A DNA stretch of 64,000 bases, from positions 780,138 to 844,137 of the forward strand of contig SCMY01000001.1 in NCBI GenBank assembly GCA_005502805.1, given 5' to 3'. Positions within the stretch are counted from its first letter, which is position 1, and every line of letters begins with the position of its first letter. The notes beneath the pieces were generated by a model, which worked only from the letters and a program-made list of their open reading frames with translations, was not told where the DNA came from and searched no databases. The DNA comes from Rhizobiales bacterium 2SD. Its GTDB lineage: Bacteria; Pseudomonadota; Alphaproteobacteria; Rhizobiales; Beijerinckiaceae. Below are positions 53,342 to 61,489 of the stretch, in pieces. The position numbers and the translations under genes were made by a program.

Positions 53342-54358
53342 ATGGACCGCCGCCAGTTCCTGCTCGCCGGCTCGTCGCTCGCCGCCACGCTGCCGTTCGG
53401 CGCTCGCGCCCAGGAGGCAGTCCCGGCCCGGATCGGCTACATCCCGGTCATCGGCACTGCCCCGATCTTCGTCGCCAATGGCGAGGGTTGGCTGAAGCAG
53501 GCCGGCATCTCGCCGACGTTCACGGTCTTCGAATCCGGCCCGAACATGATTCAGGCGCTCGCGTCGGGCACGATCGACCTCTATGTCGCCGGCGTCGCCC
53601 CGCTCGCCGTCGCCCGCTCACGCGGCGTCGACATCCGCGTCGTCGCCTCGACCGCGACCGGCGAGAACGTCTTCGTCGCCGCCCCGGCCCTGGCCAAGTT
53701 CTTCACCTCCGGCACCAGCACAGCTGCCGCCTTCAAGGCTCACAAGGCCGCGACGGGCAAGCCGGCCCGCCTCGCCACCCAGCCCGCCGGCTCGGTGCCC
53801 AACACCGTGCTGCAATATTGGCTCTGGGAGGTCGCCAAGGCCGAGAAGGGCGATGTCGAGATCGTGCCGATGGGCATCGACGCGACCCAACAGGCCGTGC
53901 TCGCCGGCGCCGTCGAAGGCGCGATCGTGCGCGAGCCGGCGCTGACCATCATCCAGACCCGCAATCCCGGCATCAAGCTGATCGCCGGCGGCGAGGACGT
54001 CTTCCCCGGCCAGCCCGGCACGGTCGTCGCCGTCTCCGGCGCCTTCGCCACCAAGAACGCTGCCGCGGTACAAGGACTGGTGTCCGGCCTGATCAAGGCC
54101 GCCGATGTCCTGATCAAGACGCCGGCCAAGGCCGCGCCCCATGTCGGCGCCGCGCTCGGCAAGGGCATCGTCGACCCCGCTCTGATCGAGAAGGCGCTGG
54201 TCTCGCCGGCGACGCGCTTCGAGATCGACCCGCGCAAGATCATCGAGCCGGCCCGCGCCATGCAGGCCTATCAGGTCAAGCTCGGCTCGCTCGAGAAGGA
54301 ACTTCCGTTCGACGGCCTGTTCGAGACGCAGTATTACGAGCGCGCGCTCAAGGGCTGA
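53342..54358 (+). CDS. ABC transporter substrate-binding protein, sulfonate/nitrate/taurine type
   Basis: 338 aa periplasmic SsuA/TauA-like receptor. Export is suggested by MDRRQFLLAGSSLAATL, a twin-arginine-like RRQF followed by a hydrophobic core and GARAQ. The mature protein has ARIGYIPVIGTAPIFVA, GPNMIQALASGTIDLYVAG and the ligand loop ATQQAVLAGAVEGAIV. Substrates of this family include sulfonates, taurine, nitrate, pyrimidine precursors and riboflavin, so the ligand is open. It starts the three-gene import operon with 54372 and 55100. Confidence 0.92.
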   Translation: MDRRQFLLAGSSLAATLPFGARAQEAVPARIGYIPVIGTAPIFVANGEGWLKQAGISPTFTVFESGPNMIQALASGTIDLYVAGVAPLAVARSRGVDIRVVASTATGENVFVAAPALAKFFTSGTSTAAAFKAHKAATGKPARLATQPAGSVPNTVLQYWLWEVAKAEKGDVEIVPMGIDATQQAVLAGAVEGAIVREPALTIIQTRNPGIKLIAGGEDVFPGQPGTVVAVSGAFATKNAAAVQGLVSGLIKAADVLIKTPAKAAPHVGAALGKGIVDPALIEKALVSPATRFEIDPRKIIEPARAMQAYQVKLGSLEKELPFDGLFETQYYERALKG

Positions 54359-54371
54359 CGGGGCTACGGAT

Positions 54372-55124
54372 TTGCGTTCATTGCGGGCTCCGGCCCTTGC
54401 CCTGACGGGCCTTGTCGCCTTCCTCCTGCTCTGGGAGGCGATCCCTTATTTCGGTATCGTCAACCCGGCCTTCCTGCCGGGGCCGAGCGCCCTGCCCAGC
54501 GCTTTTCTGCGCGAAGTGAAGTCCGGCGCCTGGCTCTCGGCCATCATGGGCTCGCTCGGCCACTACTTCATCGGCCTCTTCACCGGCGCCGGCCTCGGCA
54601 TCGCACTCGGTGTCTTCACCGGCATGTCCCGAATCGCCGAGGAGACCACGGCCTGGGTCGTGCGTTTGCTGCGGCCGATTCCCGGCCTCGCCTGGGTGCC
54701 GTTCGCGATCATCTGGTTCGGGGTCAACCCGCAGGCGGCGGTCTTCATCATCGCGATCGGCGTGTTCTGGATCGTCTTCTTCGCCGCCCAGGGCGCGATC
54801 CGTGGCGTCGATCGCGACCTGATCGAGGTCGCCGACGCCTTCGGCTTCCGCTCCCCGCTCCAGCGCCTGACCAAGATCCTGCTGCCCGCGGCGATGCCCG
54901 GCATTCTCGTCGGCGTGCGCACCGCGCTTGGCCAGGCTTGGATGGCGGTGGTCGCAGCCGAGATTTTTGGCGTCGCCGGCGTCGGCCAGCGCATGATGCA
55001 GGCCTCCAGCCTGCTCGCGACCGACCTCGTCGTCATCTACATGCTGACCATGGCGGCGCTCTACGGCCTGCTCGACACGCTGTTCGTCGCCTTCCAGGGA
55101 TGGGTGCTGCGTTGGAAAGCGTGA
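54372..55124 (+). CDS. ABC transporter permease, SsuC/TauC type
   Basis: 250 aa inner-membrane permease (BPD_transp_1) with about six hydrophobic segments. The start is a TTG at 54372. Characteristic parts are RLLRPIPGLAWVPFAIIWFG near residue 95, AADAFGFRSP-type coupling loop (VADAFGFRSPLQRLTKILLP) near 155, and GQAWMAVVAAEIFGVAGVGQ near 190. It lies 13 bp after the binding protein and overlaps the ATPase gene. Confidence 0.93.
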   Translation: MRSLRAPALALTGLVAFLLLWEAIPYFGIVNPAFLPGPSALPSAFLREVKSGAWLSAIMGSLGHYFIGLFTGAGLGIALGVFTGMSRIAEETTAWVVRLLRPIPGLAWVPFAIIWFGVNPQAAVFIIAIGVFWIVFFAAQGAIRGVDRDLIEVADAFGFRSPLQRLTKILLPAAMPGILVGVRTALGQAWMAVVAAEIFGVAGVGQRMMQASSLLATDLVVIYMLTMAALYGLLDTLFVAFQGWVLRWKA

Positions 55125-55876
55125 TCGACATCAAGGAGCTGTCGCTCACCTTCACCCGCGACGGCGAAGCGACCGAGGTGCTGCACAAGCTCGACCTCTC
55201 CGTCGCCCGCGGCGAATTCCTTGCTATCGTCGGCCCGTCGGGCGTCGGCAAGTCGACCCTGCTGCGCGTCATCGCCGGCCTCGCCCGGCCGAGCGGCGGC
55301 GAGGTCGTGATCAATGCGAAGGACAACACGCGCCGGCCGGTCGCGCTGGTCTTCCAGGATTCGCGGCTGCTGCCCTGGCGCAAGGTGATCGCCAATGTCG
55401 GCTTCGGCCTCGAGGGCCAGGTGCCGAGGGCCGAGCGCCTCGCCAAGGCGCAGCAGATGCTCGATCTCGTCGGCCTCGGCCATCTTGCCCAGCGCTGGCC
55501 GCACCAGCTCTCCGGCGGCCAGCGCCAGCGCGTCTCGCTGGCCCGCGCGCTCGCGGTCGAGCCCGAGATTCTGCTGATGGACGAGCCGTTCTCGGCGCTT
55601 GATGCGCTGACGCGCGAGACGCTGCAGGACGAGCTGATCCGCGTCTGGCAGCGGACCGGCAAGACCGTGCTGTTCGTGACCCACGATATCGACGAGGCCG
55701 CTTATCTCGCCGACCGCGTCGTGGTGCTTTCGGGCGCGCCCGGCCAGATCATCGCCGAGCACAAGATATCGGCGGCTCATCCGCGGCGGCGCGGTGCCGA
55801 GGCGGAAGCGGAGATCGTGCGGGCGGTGCGCGTCGATCTCGGCGCGGATATCGTTGCGGACGGCGCGGCGATCTGA
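55100..55876 (+). CDS. ABC transporter ATPase, SsuB/TauB type
   Basis: 258 aa nucleotide-binding subunit. Walker A is GPSGVGKST, the Q-loop VFQDSRLLPW, the signature [15 protein letters not shown], Walker B ILLMDEPFSALD and the switch His is in FVTHDIDEA. The ATG at 55100 overlaps the permease by 25 bp. A GTG at 55121 would give the usual 4-bp coupled overlap (GTGA), so the start is open. With 53342 and 54372 it completes a sulfonate/nitrate-type importer. Confidence 0.93.
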   Translation: MGAALESVIDIKELSLTFTRDGEATEVLHKLDLSVARGEFLAIVGPSGVGKSTLLRVIAGLARPSGGEVVINAKDNTRRPVALVFQDSRLLPWRKVIANVGFGLEGQVPRAERLAKAQQMLDLVGLGHLAQRWPHQLSGGQRQRVSLARALAVEPEILLMDEPFSALDALTRETLQDELIRVWQRTGKTVLFVTHDIDEAAYLADRVVVLSGAPGQIIAEHKISAAHPRRRGAEAEAEIVRAVRVDLGADIVADGAAI

Positions 55877-55909
55877 GCGCCTGCAGAGATCGGCTCCTCC
55901 GAGCCCGCC

Positions 55910-56917
55910 TCAATCGGCGGGCTGCGCTCCCAATCCTTCCAGCGCCGCCCTGATCGCGCCGACCTGCTCTCCGCGGGCGATCAACTCGGCGGTGCGCCGG
56001 CCATGGCGCGCCAAAGCATGGTGGCTCTTGTCCGTGGCGGACAGGGTGATGTGCTGCGGCTCGAAACCGGCCGCCTGCAATCGGCGAACATAGGTCAACT
56101 GGCTCGGATACGGCACGACCCGGTCCTGGGGATCGGACAGGACGAAGATCAGCGGCTTGGGATCGCGACGAATGCCACCGAGGTGATCGATCGGATCGTA
56201 GAGCGCCTCGCCAGCGCTCTGGACCGTGCGCCGCTTGTTCCAGTAGTCCGTCACCTCCCGCACCGACAGCAGGGCTGACGACAGAACCACCGCCGAGACG
56301 TCGCGCCGCCTGTTGAGCAGCGAAGCCGCGATGTGCCCGCCGCCCGATTGCCCGACCAGAATGAACGCCGACACGCGATGGCGCTGCTTGATCGCATCGA
56401 GCGTGCGCTCCATCAGCATGACCTCGCGCGGTTCGCGGCGCTGATTGTGATCGCCGGAGGAACCGAACAGGCCTGGACGAGCGACGAAGATCGCGGGGAT
56501 GCCCGCCCGCTCCGACCAGCGCGCCATGTCGCGCTCGATCAGCTTCGGCGACCGCCGCCCATAACCTGCTCCGACGAAGCGGACGCCCTCTTTCGTCTTC
56601 AGGAGCACGTCGCCGCTGAAATAGACCAAGACTGTCGGGTTGTCCGATGCGCTCAACCCTTGCGCATAGCTGCGCAGACAATCGCCCTTCCCGCCGAGTT
56701 CGATCCAGAAGCCTCCGGGAACGCCGGCACAGTGTTTTGCCGAACTCAACGACCCGTGCAGTGCTTCGTAAGGCTCGAAACCTTCGTCCTCGCGTGGGAC
56801 CGCGAGCTCTTTCGGCATGGTCGGCGCAGCAGAAGGCAGCTCCAGCTTGTCAGCAAAAGCGCTCGGCGCCGCGGCTGTTGCAACGGCGACGGTCAACCAG
56901 CGCAGCAGCTGTTTCAT
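55910..56917 (-). CDS. Secreted alpha/beta hydrolase
   Basis: 335 aa. A Sec signal peptide (MKQLLRWLTVAVATAAAPSAFA) is followed by an alpha/beta hydrolase core. The nucleophile elbow is LVGQSGGGH (GxSxG) near residue 200. The acid is likely Asp in SDPQDRVVPY near residue 265, and the base is in TDKSHHALARH near 300. An unusual N-terminal extension contains two cysteines (KHCAGVPGGF, KGDCLRS) that could form a disulfide. Substrate unknown. It is a single gene convergent with the transporter ATPase gene. Confidence 0.86.
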   Translation of the reverse strand: MKQLLRWLTVAVATAAAPSAFADKLELPSAAPTMPKELAVPREDEGFEPYEALHGSLSSAKHCAGVPGGFWIELGGKGDCLRSYAQGLSASDNPTVLVYFSGDVLLKTKEGVRFVGAGYGRRSPKLIERDMARWSERAGIPAIFVARPGLFGSSGDHNQRREPREVMLMERTLDAIKQRHRVSAFILVGQSGGGHIAASLLNRRRDVSAVVLSSALLSVREVTDYWNKRRTVQSAGEALYDPIDHLGGIRRDPKPLIFVLSDPQDRVVPYPSQLTYVRRLQAAGFEPQHITLSATDKSHHALARHGRRTAELIARGEQVGAIRAALEGLGAQPAD

Positions 56918-57102
56918 GGCTCGACTTCAGATCGACGTTGAAGATCCAGACGACAACCAACTGTGCCGTCGCCGATCGCTCAGCGGCCCTTCGGTTGTGG
57001 CAAATCCAGATTACCGATCAAAAGTTGCCAATGCATTGGCGCTCCCTCCCGCCCGGAAATCCACCCGCTTCCACGTAAGCGACCATTCCGCATGACCGGC
57101 AA

Positions 57103-58005
57103 TCACCGCTGGAACTGTGTATTGCGGACAGGGACGACGCCGTCGAAGGACATTTGCACGCCCATCCCCGAGCGGGCATCGACGGCATGGACATGCAGAT
57201 GCGGCTCGGTGCTGTTGCCGGAATTGCCGACCTGCCCGATCACTGTGCCGACGGCGATCTGCTGACCGGCTGCAACAACGACGCTTCCCTTGCGCAGATG
57301 GGCAAGCTCGACCTGCAGGTCGCCACAGGCAATGACGACATGATTGCCAGCGGGATTGGTTCGATCCGCGCTCAGCGGCAGCAGGTCCGGCAGGCCGTCG
57401 ACGGCTGCCGTCACCGTTCCAGTGCAGGGACTGACCACCGCTTTGCCGAAGATCGCGTAGCGAGCCGGATCCGCCGGCAAGAAGCCCGCAGCCCGGAAAC
57501 CTGCTGCATCGATCGCGACGATGTCGAGTGCGTGACGCTGCGCCGGATGGCCCGCGTGATGATTCAGGATGCCGATGCCACCGCCTTGCGCGACAACGAA
57601 CCGTCCGCCTTCGAGCGGGAAGGCGAGAGCACGCGGGTCATGCCGCGCCATGCCCCAGACCATCACGTAGACCAGCGCGGCCCCGAACAACGCCAGCGAA
57701 GCCCAAGTCGGAGCGTGGCTGCGCCAGATCGGTCCGGCATCCGCCACATGCCATGGCCGCCGCGCATGCCGAAACGCCGAGGGGAGGATACAGCCGACGA
57801 GCAGTCCAACCAGAGCCATGCGCGTCCAGATGCCTGCGATGTCCCATCGGCCGAGCGACAGGATCAGCGCAACCAGCACGACGGTTTCCGCGAGCACGGC
57901 CAGCCAGCCGAGACGGGCGGGCTCGTCGAGCCGCCAGAGCCGCCATGAAAAAGCAATCGGGAGAGCGATCGAAATGAACGACAGGAGGACGATGACGGCG
58001 ATCAT
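57103..58005 (-). CDS. Membrane-anchored M23 family metallopeptidase
   Basis: 300 aa. The first ~130 residues have about four hydrophobic segments (an N-terminal one at 1-22, then 33-52, 62-80 and 104-122), so the enzyme is anchored in the inner membrane. The C-terminal M23 domain faces the periplasm. It carries the zinc motif HALD near residue 160, a long loop, then VELAHLRKGSVVV and the HLHVH signature near residue 277. Such peptidases cut peptidoglycan cross-links or regulate other hydrolases. A multi-pass anchor is unusual, since most have one segment or a signal peptide. It is 98 bp from the next start and has no operon partner. Confidence 0.82.
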   Translation of the reverse strand: MIAVIVLLSFISIALPIAFSWRLWRLDEPARLGWLAVLAETVVLVALILSLGRWDIAGIWTRMALVGLLVGCILPSAFRHARRPWHVADAGPIWRSHAPTWASLALFGAALVYVMVWGMARHDPRALAFPLEGGRFVVAQGGGIGILNHHAGHPAQRHALDIVAIDAAGFRAAGFLPADPARYAIFGKAVVSPCTGTVTAAVDGLPDLLPLSADRTNPAGNHVVIACGDLQVELAHLRKGSVVVAAGQQIAVGTVIGQVGNSGNSTEPHLHVHAVDARSGMGVQMSFDGVVPVRNTQFQR

Positions 58006-58082
58006 CGCGCTGATCTAGGTCGCAAGGCGAGGGTGGCCAAGACGGCCCGTGGATCTCCGATCGTTCCCCATGCAGAAAATTC

Positions 58083-58135
58083 GTTCGCCTTTACGAACGC
58101 AATCGACAGTGATATTCCCCTCGTCCGTTATATCG
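58083..58135 (+). promoter_or_regulatory. Dyads upstream of metZ
   Basis: A 6-bp hairpin CGTTCG-CCTTTA-CGAACG (58083-58100) and a looser dyad GATAT-N14-ATATC (58112-58135) lie 20-70 bp before the metZ start. They could be sulfur-regulator sites. The conserved cores of the SAM-II riboswitch, common before metZ in alphaproteobacteria, were not found. Confidence 0.35.
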
Positions 58136-58155
58136 AACAGACCGGATGAGATATC

Positions 58156-59349
58156 ATGGCGAACGACGCGACAGGCGCGGCTGCGCTGCATCCCGAAACC
58201 CTGCTCGTCCATGCCGGCACGCTGCGCTCGCAGTTCGGCGAGACCTCGGAAGCGCTGTTCCTGACACAGGGCCATGTCTACGATAGCGCCGAGCAGGCCG
58301 AGGGCCGCTTCCTCAACACCGATCCGGGCTTCCAGTACGGGCGTTTATCCAACCCCACCGTCGCCATGCTGGAGCAGCGCATGGCGGCCTTCGAGGGCGC
58401 CGAGGTCTGTCGTGCCACCGCGACCGGCATGGCCGCCGTCACCGCGGCGGTGATGGCCCCGGTGCGGGCCGGCGACCATGTCGTCGCCGCGCGCGCTTTG
58501 TTCGGTTCCTGTCGATACGTCATCGAGGACCACCTGCCGCGCTATGGCGTCGAGTCGACCCTGGTCGACGGCACCGATCTGTCCGCCTGGCGGGCCGCGA
58601 TCAAACCGAACACCAAGCTCTTCTTCCTGGAGAGCCCGGCCAATCCGACGCTGGAGGTGATCGACATCGCCGCTGTCGCCGCGATCGCCAAGGAGGCCGG
58701 CGTCATCCTCGTGGTCGACAATGTCTTCGCCACGCCGCTGTTCCAGCGCCCGCTCGCACTCGGCGCCGACCTCGTCGTCTATTCCGCCACCAAGCACATC
58801 GACGGCCAGGGCCGCTGCCTGGGCGGGCTCATCCTCGGCTCGAAAGCCCTGATCGAAGCCGATATCCAGACCTATCTGCGCCAGACCGGCCCGGCACTGT
58901 CGCCCTTCAACGCCTGGGTGATGCTGAAGTCGCTGGAGACGCTGCCCCTGCGCGTCCGCCAACAGGCGCAGAACGCAACGGCGGTGGCCCGGTGGCTGAA
59001 GGGACGCAAGGACCTGCCGCATGTCGCCTTCATCGGCGACCCCGACCATCCGCAGGCCGACATCATCGAAAAGCAGATGAGCGGCCCCTCGACGCTGATC
59101 GCCTTCGAGGTCGCGGGCGGCAAGGATGCGGCCTACCGCTTCCTCAACCGGCTCAGGCTGATCCGCATCTCCAACAATCTCGGCGACGCCAAGAGCCTGA
59201 TCGTGCATCCGGCGACGACGACGCATCAGCGCTTCACGCCGGAGGTTCGCGCCAGCATGGGCGTCGGCGACGGGCTGGTCCGTCTCTCGATCGGGCTGGA
59301 GCATCCCGACGACCTGATCGCCGACCTGAAGCAGGCCCTGGACGGCTGA
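58156..59349 (+). CDS. metZ: O-succinylhomoserine sulfhydrylase
   Basis: 397 aa PLP enzyme of the Cys/Met metabolism family. It makes homocysteine from O-succinylhomoserine and sulfide. Seen: the TGM region ATATGMAAVTAAVMAPVRAG near residue 95, cofactor-phosphate contacts SNPTVAMLEQRMAAFEGA, the Asp of VVDNVFATPL near 187 and the PLP lysine in YSATKHIDGQG near 210. The C-terminal LSIGLEHPDDLIADLKQAL is typical. The succinyl- rather than acetyl-specific form is favoured by ATKHIDGQGRC, but this is from family memory. It is followed by a small secreted protein whose ribosome site is masked by a hairpin. Confidence 0.94.
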   Translation: MANDATGAAALHPETLLVHAGTLRSQFGETSEALFLTQGHVYDSAEQAEGRFLNTDPGFQYGRLSNPTVAMLEQRMAAFEGAEVCRATATGMAAVTAAVMAPVRAGDHVVAARALFGSCRYVIEDHLPRYGVESTLVDGTDLSAWRAAIKPNTKLFFLESPANPTLEVIDIAAVAAIAKEAGVILVVDNVFATPLFQRPLALGADLVVYSATKHIDGQGRCLGGLILGSKALIEADIQTYLRQTGPALSPFNAWVMLKSLETLPLRVRQQAQNATAVARWLKGRKDLPHVAFIGDPDHPQADIIEKQMSGPSTLIAFEVAGGKDAAYRFLNRLRLIRISNNLGDAKSLIVHPATTTHQRFTPEVRASMGVGDGLVRLSIGLEHPDDLIADLKQALDG

Positions 59350-59402
59350 TCGCCGCTGCGGGCGCAAACCATCGGGATTGAACCTGACAGGCCCGTTTGC
59401 GT

Positions 59403-59428
59403 TGAACCTCGGCAACAACCGAGGTTCA
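59403..59428 (+). terminator. Hairpin after metZ that covers the next gene's ribosome site
   Basis: A perfect 10-bp stem TGAACCTCGG/CCGAGGTTCA with loop CAACAA. Its 3' arm holds the only ribosome-site-like GAGG before the ATG at 59430. It may end metZ mRNA, or block translation of 59430 unless melted. Confidence 0.6.
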
Positions 59429-59429
59429 C

Positions 59430-59795
59430 ATGCTCCGCAAGACCGCCTGTACTGCCGCACTTCTCGCCCTGTTCGCGGCTCCGGCCTGCGCCCAGAACGC
59501 CGCACCCACTTCCCCCGCCACCCCGGAAAAGCCGTCTTCGCCCGAGCTCTCCGCCTGCAAGGCGACCGCCATGGCGGCGCTGACAGCGCGAGAGCCTGAG
59601 ATCAAGGACATCTATATTGACGAGGACGGGCTGACCATCGCCGTGGCGGAGACCAAGGTCGAGGACACGCCGGTGACGCGCATCATCATGGGCGAGGCCT
59701 ATCTGAAGACCGACAAATCCGACAAGCCGCGCCGCTTCCTCTGCCTGCTCGGCGAGAAGGGAAAGGTGCTGCTGACCTTCTTCACACAGCGCTGA
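59430..59795 (+). CDS. Small secreted protein of unknown function
   Basis: 121 aa. A signal peptide (MLRKTACTAALLALFAAPACAQ) is followed by a Pro/Ser-rich stretch and a compact domain of about 80 residues with two cysteines (SACKATAMAALTAREPE; FLCLLGEKGKVLLTFF). No known family recognised. The cysteine pair could form a periplasmic disulfide. Its ribosome site lies in the arm of a strong hairpin. It follows metZ on the same strand with a separate short gap, but is not obviously linked to methionine synthesis. Confidence 0.8.
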   Translation: MLRKTACTAALLALFAAPACAQNAAPTSPATPEKPSSPELSACKATAMAALTAREPEIKDIYIDEDGLTIAVAETKVEDTPVTRIIMGEAYLKTDKSDKPRRFLCLLGEKGKVLLTFFTQR

Positions 59796-59808
59796 CCGGC
59801 GACATACA

Positions 59809-59913
59809 CGTCATGCTCGGGCTTGACCCGAGCATCTAGGACAGGATGAGGCTCCGCCAGCGCGCTCTCGTCAGGAGGTTCTCGGGTCTGCGCTTCGCTG
59901 CAACCGAGAATGG
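59809..59913. repeat. Palindromic intergenic repeat, copy 5
   Basis: 105 bp element between convergent genes. ATGCTCGGG-CTTGA-CCCGAGCAT (59813-59835) is a perfect 9-bp stem, preceded by CGTC. The second hairpin, TTCTCGG...CCGAGAA (59879-59910), has the core TCTGCGCTTCGCT, which is the reverse complement of the copy 2 core. Confidence 0.82.
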
Positions 59914-59917
59914 CGCT

Positions 59918-60163
59918 CTAACCGCCATCGACGATCCGGGTATTCGGCCGGTCGCGACCATCGGCCAGCTCCTCGTGCCATTCGCCCTTGGCGTCCTGAT
60001 AGACGATGCCGTCGGTGACACCCGGCCGCTTCTGGCGGGCGGCGGCCTTGTTGGCCGCCTTGAGCGCCGCATCATGCGAACGGAAGGTTTCCGAAAGAGC
60101 GTCGCCGACCTTGTAGGCCCAGCCGCCATCGTGCTGGACGATCTCGTACTTCACCGTGACCAT
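59918..60163 (-). CDS. DUF2188 family protein
   Basis: 81 aa small soluble protein with the DUF2188 pattern. Seen are VKYEIVQHDGGWAYKVG near the N-terminus, then FRSHDAALKAANKAAARQ, and a YQDAKGEWHEE ending, all matching the family. The ATG at 60163 is chosen because the longer upstream frame has no homology. Function unknown. It lies 100 bp downstream of fabI on the same strand and is followed by a palindromic repeat. Confidence 0.8.
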   Translation of the reverse strand: MVTVKYEIVQHDGGWAYKVGDALSETFRSHDAALKAANKAAARQKRPGVTDGIVYQDAKGEWHEELADGRDRPNTRIVDGG

Positions 60164-60263
60164 GAGCGTCCTCCATGGCTCACTGACCGAACCAATGGCG
60201 CACGCCCCAGGTTCCACCAGCCTGAAGGATAGCCCCGCTCGAGGAGCGGCGAAAGAGCCTCGC

Positions 60264-61097
60264 TCAGTCGCCGTTGCCGGTGTCGGCAGCGCGCAAGCCC
60301 TCCAGCACCGGCATCTGGGTGATGTGATAGCCGGCGTCGATATGATGGACCTCGCCGGTGACTCCGCCCGAGAGATCGGAAAGATAGTAGAGCGCCGAGC
60401 CGCCGATCTCCTCCAGCGTCACCGACTTGCGCAGCGGCGAGTTGGCGCGCTGCCAGGAGTACATGGCGCGCGCGTCCGAGATGCCGGCGCCGGCCAGCGT
60501 GCGCACCGGCCCGGGCGAGAGCGCGTTCACCCGGATGCCCTTCGGCCCGTAATCGGCGGCGAGATAGCGCATGCTCGCCTCCAGCGCCGCCTTGGCGACG
60601 CCCATGACATTGTAGTTCGGCATGACGCGGTTCGAGCCGCTATAGGTCAGCGTGATCATGCTGCCGCCATTGGGCATGCGCGCCGCAGCACGCTTGGCCG
60701 CCTCGGTGAAGGAGAAGCAGGAGATCACCATGGTGCGCGAGAAGTTCTCGCGGGTGGTGTCGGCGTAGAGCCCCTTGAGCTCGTTCTTGTCGGAGAAGCC
60801 GATGGCGTGGATCAGGAAGTCGAGCGTGTTGCGCTCGGGATCGCCGCCCCAGGCCTCGTCGATCGCGGCGAAGGCGGCATCGACGGTTCCGACGTCCTCG
60901 ACATCGCAGGGAATGACCAGCTTCGAGCCGATGCTCTCGGCCAGCGGCTTGACGCGCTTGCCGAGCGCCTCGCCCTGATAGGTGAAGGCCATTTCGGCGC
61001 CATGCGCATGCAGGGTGCGGGCAATGCCCCAGGCGATCGAGTTCTGGTTGGCGACGCCCATGACGAGGCCGCGCTTGTTGTGCATCAGGGGGAGCAT
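60264..61097 (-). CDS. fabI: Enoyl-[acyl-carrier-protein] reductase [NADH]
   Basis: 277 aa SDR-type reductase. It performs the last step of each fatty acid elongation cycle. Seen: the FabI-specific N-terminus KRGLVMGVANQNSIAWGIA (GxxxxxSIAxG nucleotide loop) and FLIHAIGFSDKNELKG. The catalytic region is YSGSNRVMPNYNVMGVAK, where Tyr and Lys form the Y-x6-K pair of FabI. The start at 61097 (MLPLM) is favoured. It is the last gene of a fabA-fabB-DUF3303-fabI unit and is the usual target of triclosan-type inhibitors. Confidence 0.96.
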   Translation of the reverse strand: MLPLMHNKRGLVMGVANQNSIAWGIARTLHAHGAEMAFTYQGEALGKRVKPLAESIGSKLVIPCDVEDVGTVDAAFAAIDEAWGGDPERNTLDFLIHAIGFSDKNELKGLYADTTRENFSRTMVISCFSFTEAAKRAAARMPNGGSMITLTYSGSNRVMPNYNVMGVAKAALEASMRYLAADYGPKGIRVNALSPGPVRTLAGAGISDARAMYSWQRANSPLRKSVTLEEIGGSALYYLSDLSGGVTGEVHHIDAGYHITQMPVLEGLRAADTGNGD

Positions 61098-61205
61098 ATG
61101 CCTGTCTCGAACGGATTCAGGAACCGGGAGGGAAAGGAAGAAGGACGCTGCAGTGCCGCTGGCACGACCAATCAACCATTAAGCGCAAGCGCGCTGCCGT
61201 GGCCA

Positions 61206-61478
61206 CTACAAATGCTTCCGCACGGCCTCGGCCGTATCCTTCGAGCTCGCCAGCGGCACGATCTCGAAGCGGGCGAGATCGCCCCAGGCCAGCACCCATT
61301 CCTGCAGCTTGGTGACGTCGTCGCACTGCATCACCTGGAAGCAGCGGGAGAAATCGGCCGAAATCCAGCTGTCGATATAGGTCAGGCCTTCCGGCATCAG
61401 CCGGCCATGCTTGTGGTAGCGGGTGTAGATTTCCTTCACCCGCGCCTGGTCGAAATGCTCGATGACCATGAAGAGCAT
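61206..61478 (-). CDS. DUF3303 family protein
   Basis: 90 aa small protein of the DUF3303 family: MLFMVIEHFDQARVKEIYTR at the N-terminus, then LTYIDSWISADFSRCFQVMQ and a DDVTKLQEWVLAWGDL stretch. It probably forms a small alpha/beta ferredoxin-like fold. Function unknown. It lies between fabB (12 bp upstream) and fabI (109 bp downstream) on the same strand, so it is likely co-expressed with the fatty acid genes. Confidence 0.85.
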   Translation of the reverse strand: MLFMVIEHFDQARVKEIYTRYHKHGRLMPEGLTYIDSWISADFSRCFQVMQCDDVTKLQEWVLAWGDLARFEIVPLASSKDTAEAVRKHL

Positions 61479-61489
61479 GGCGGACGACC

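Noticed and set aside
58019..58155. SAM-II riboswitch upstream of metZ
   Set aside because: The usual pseudoknot-forming conserved segments were not found; only simple dyads are present.
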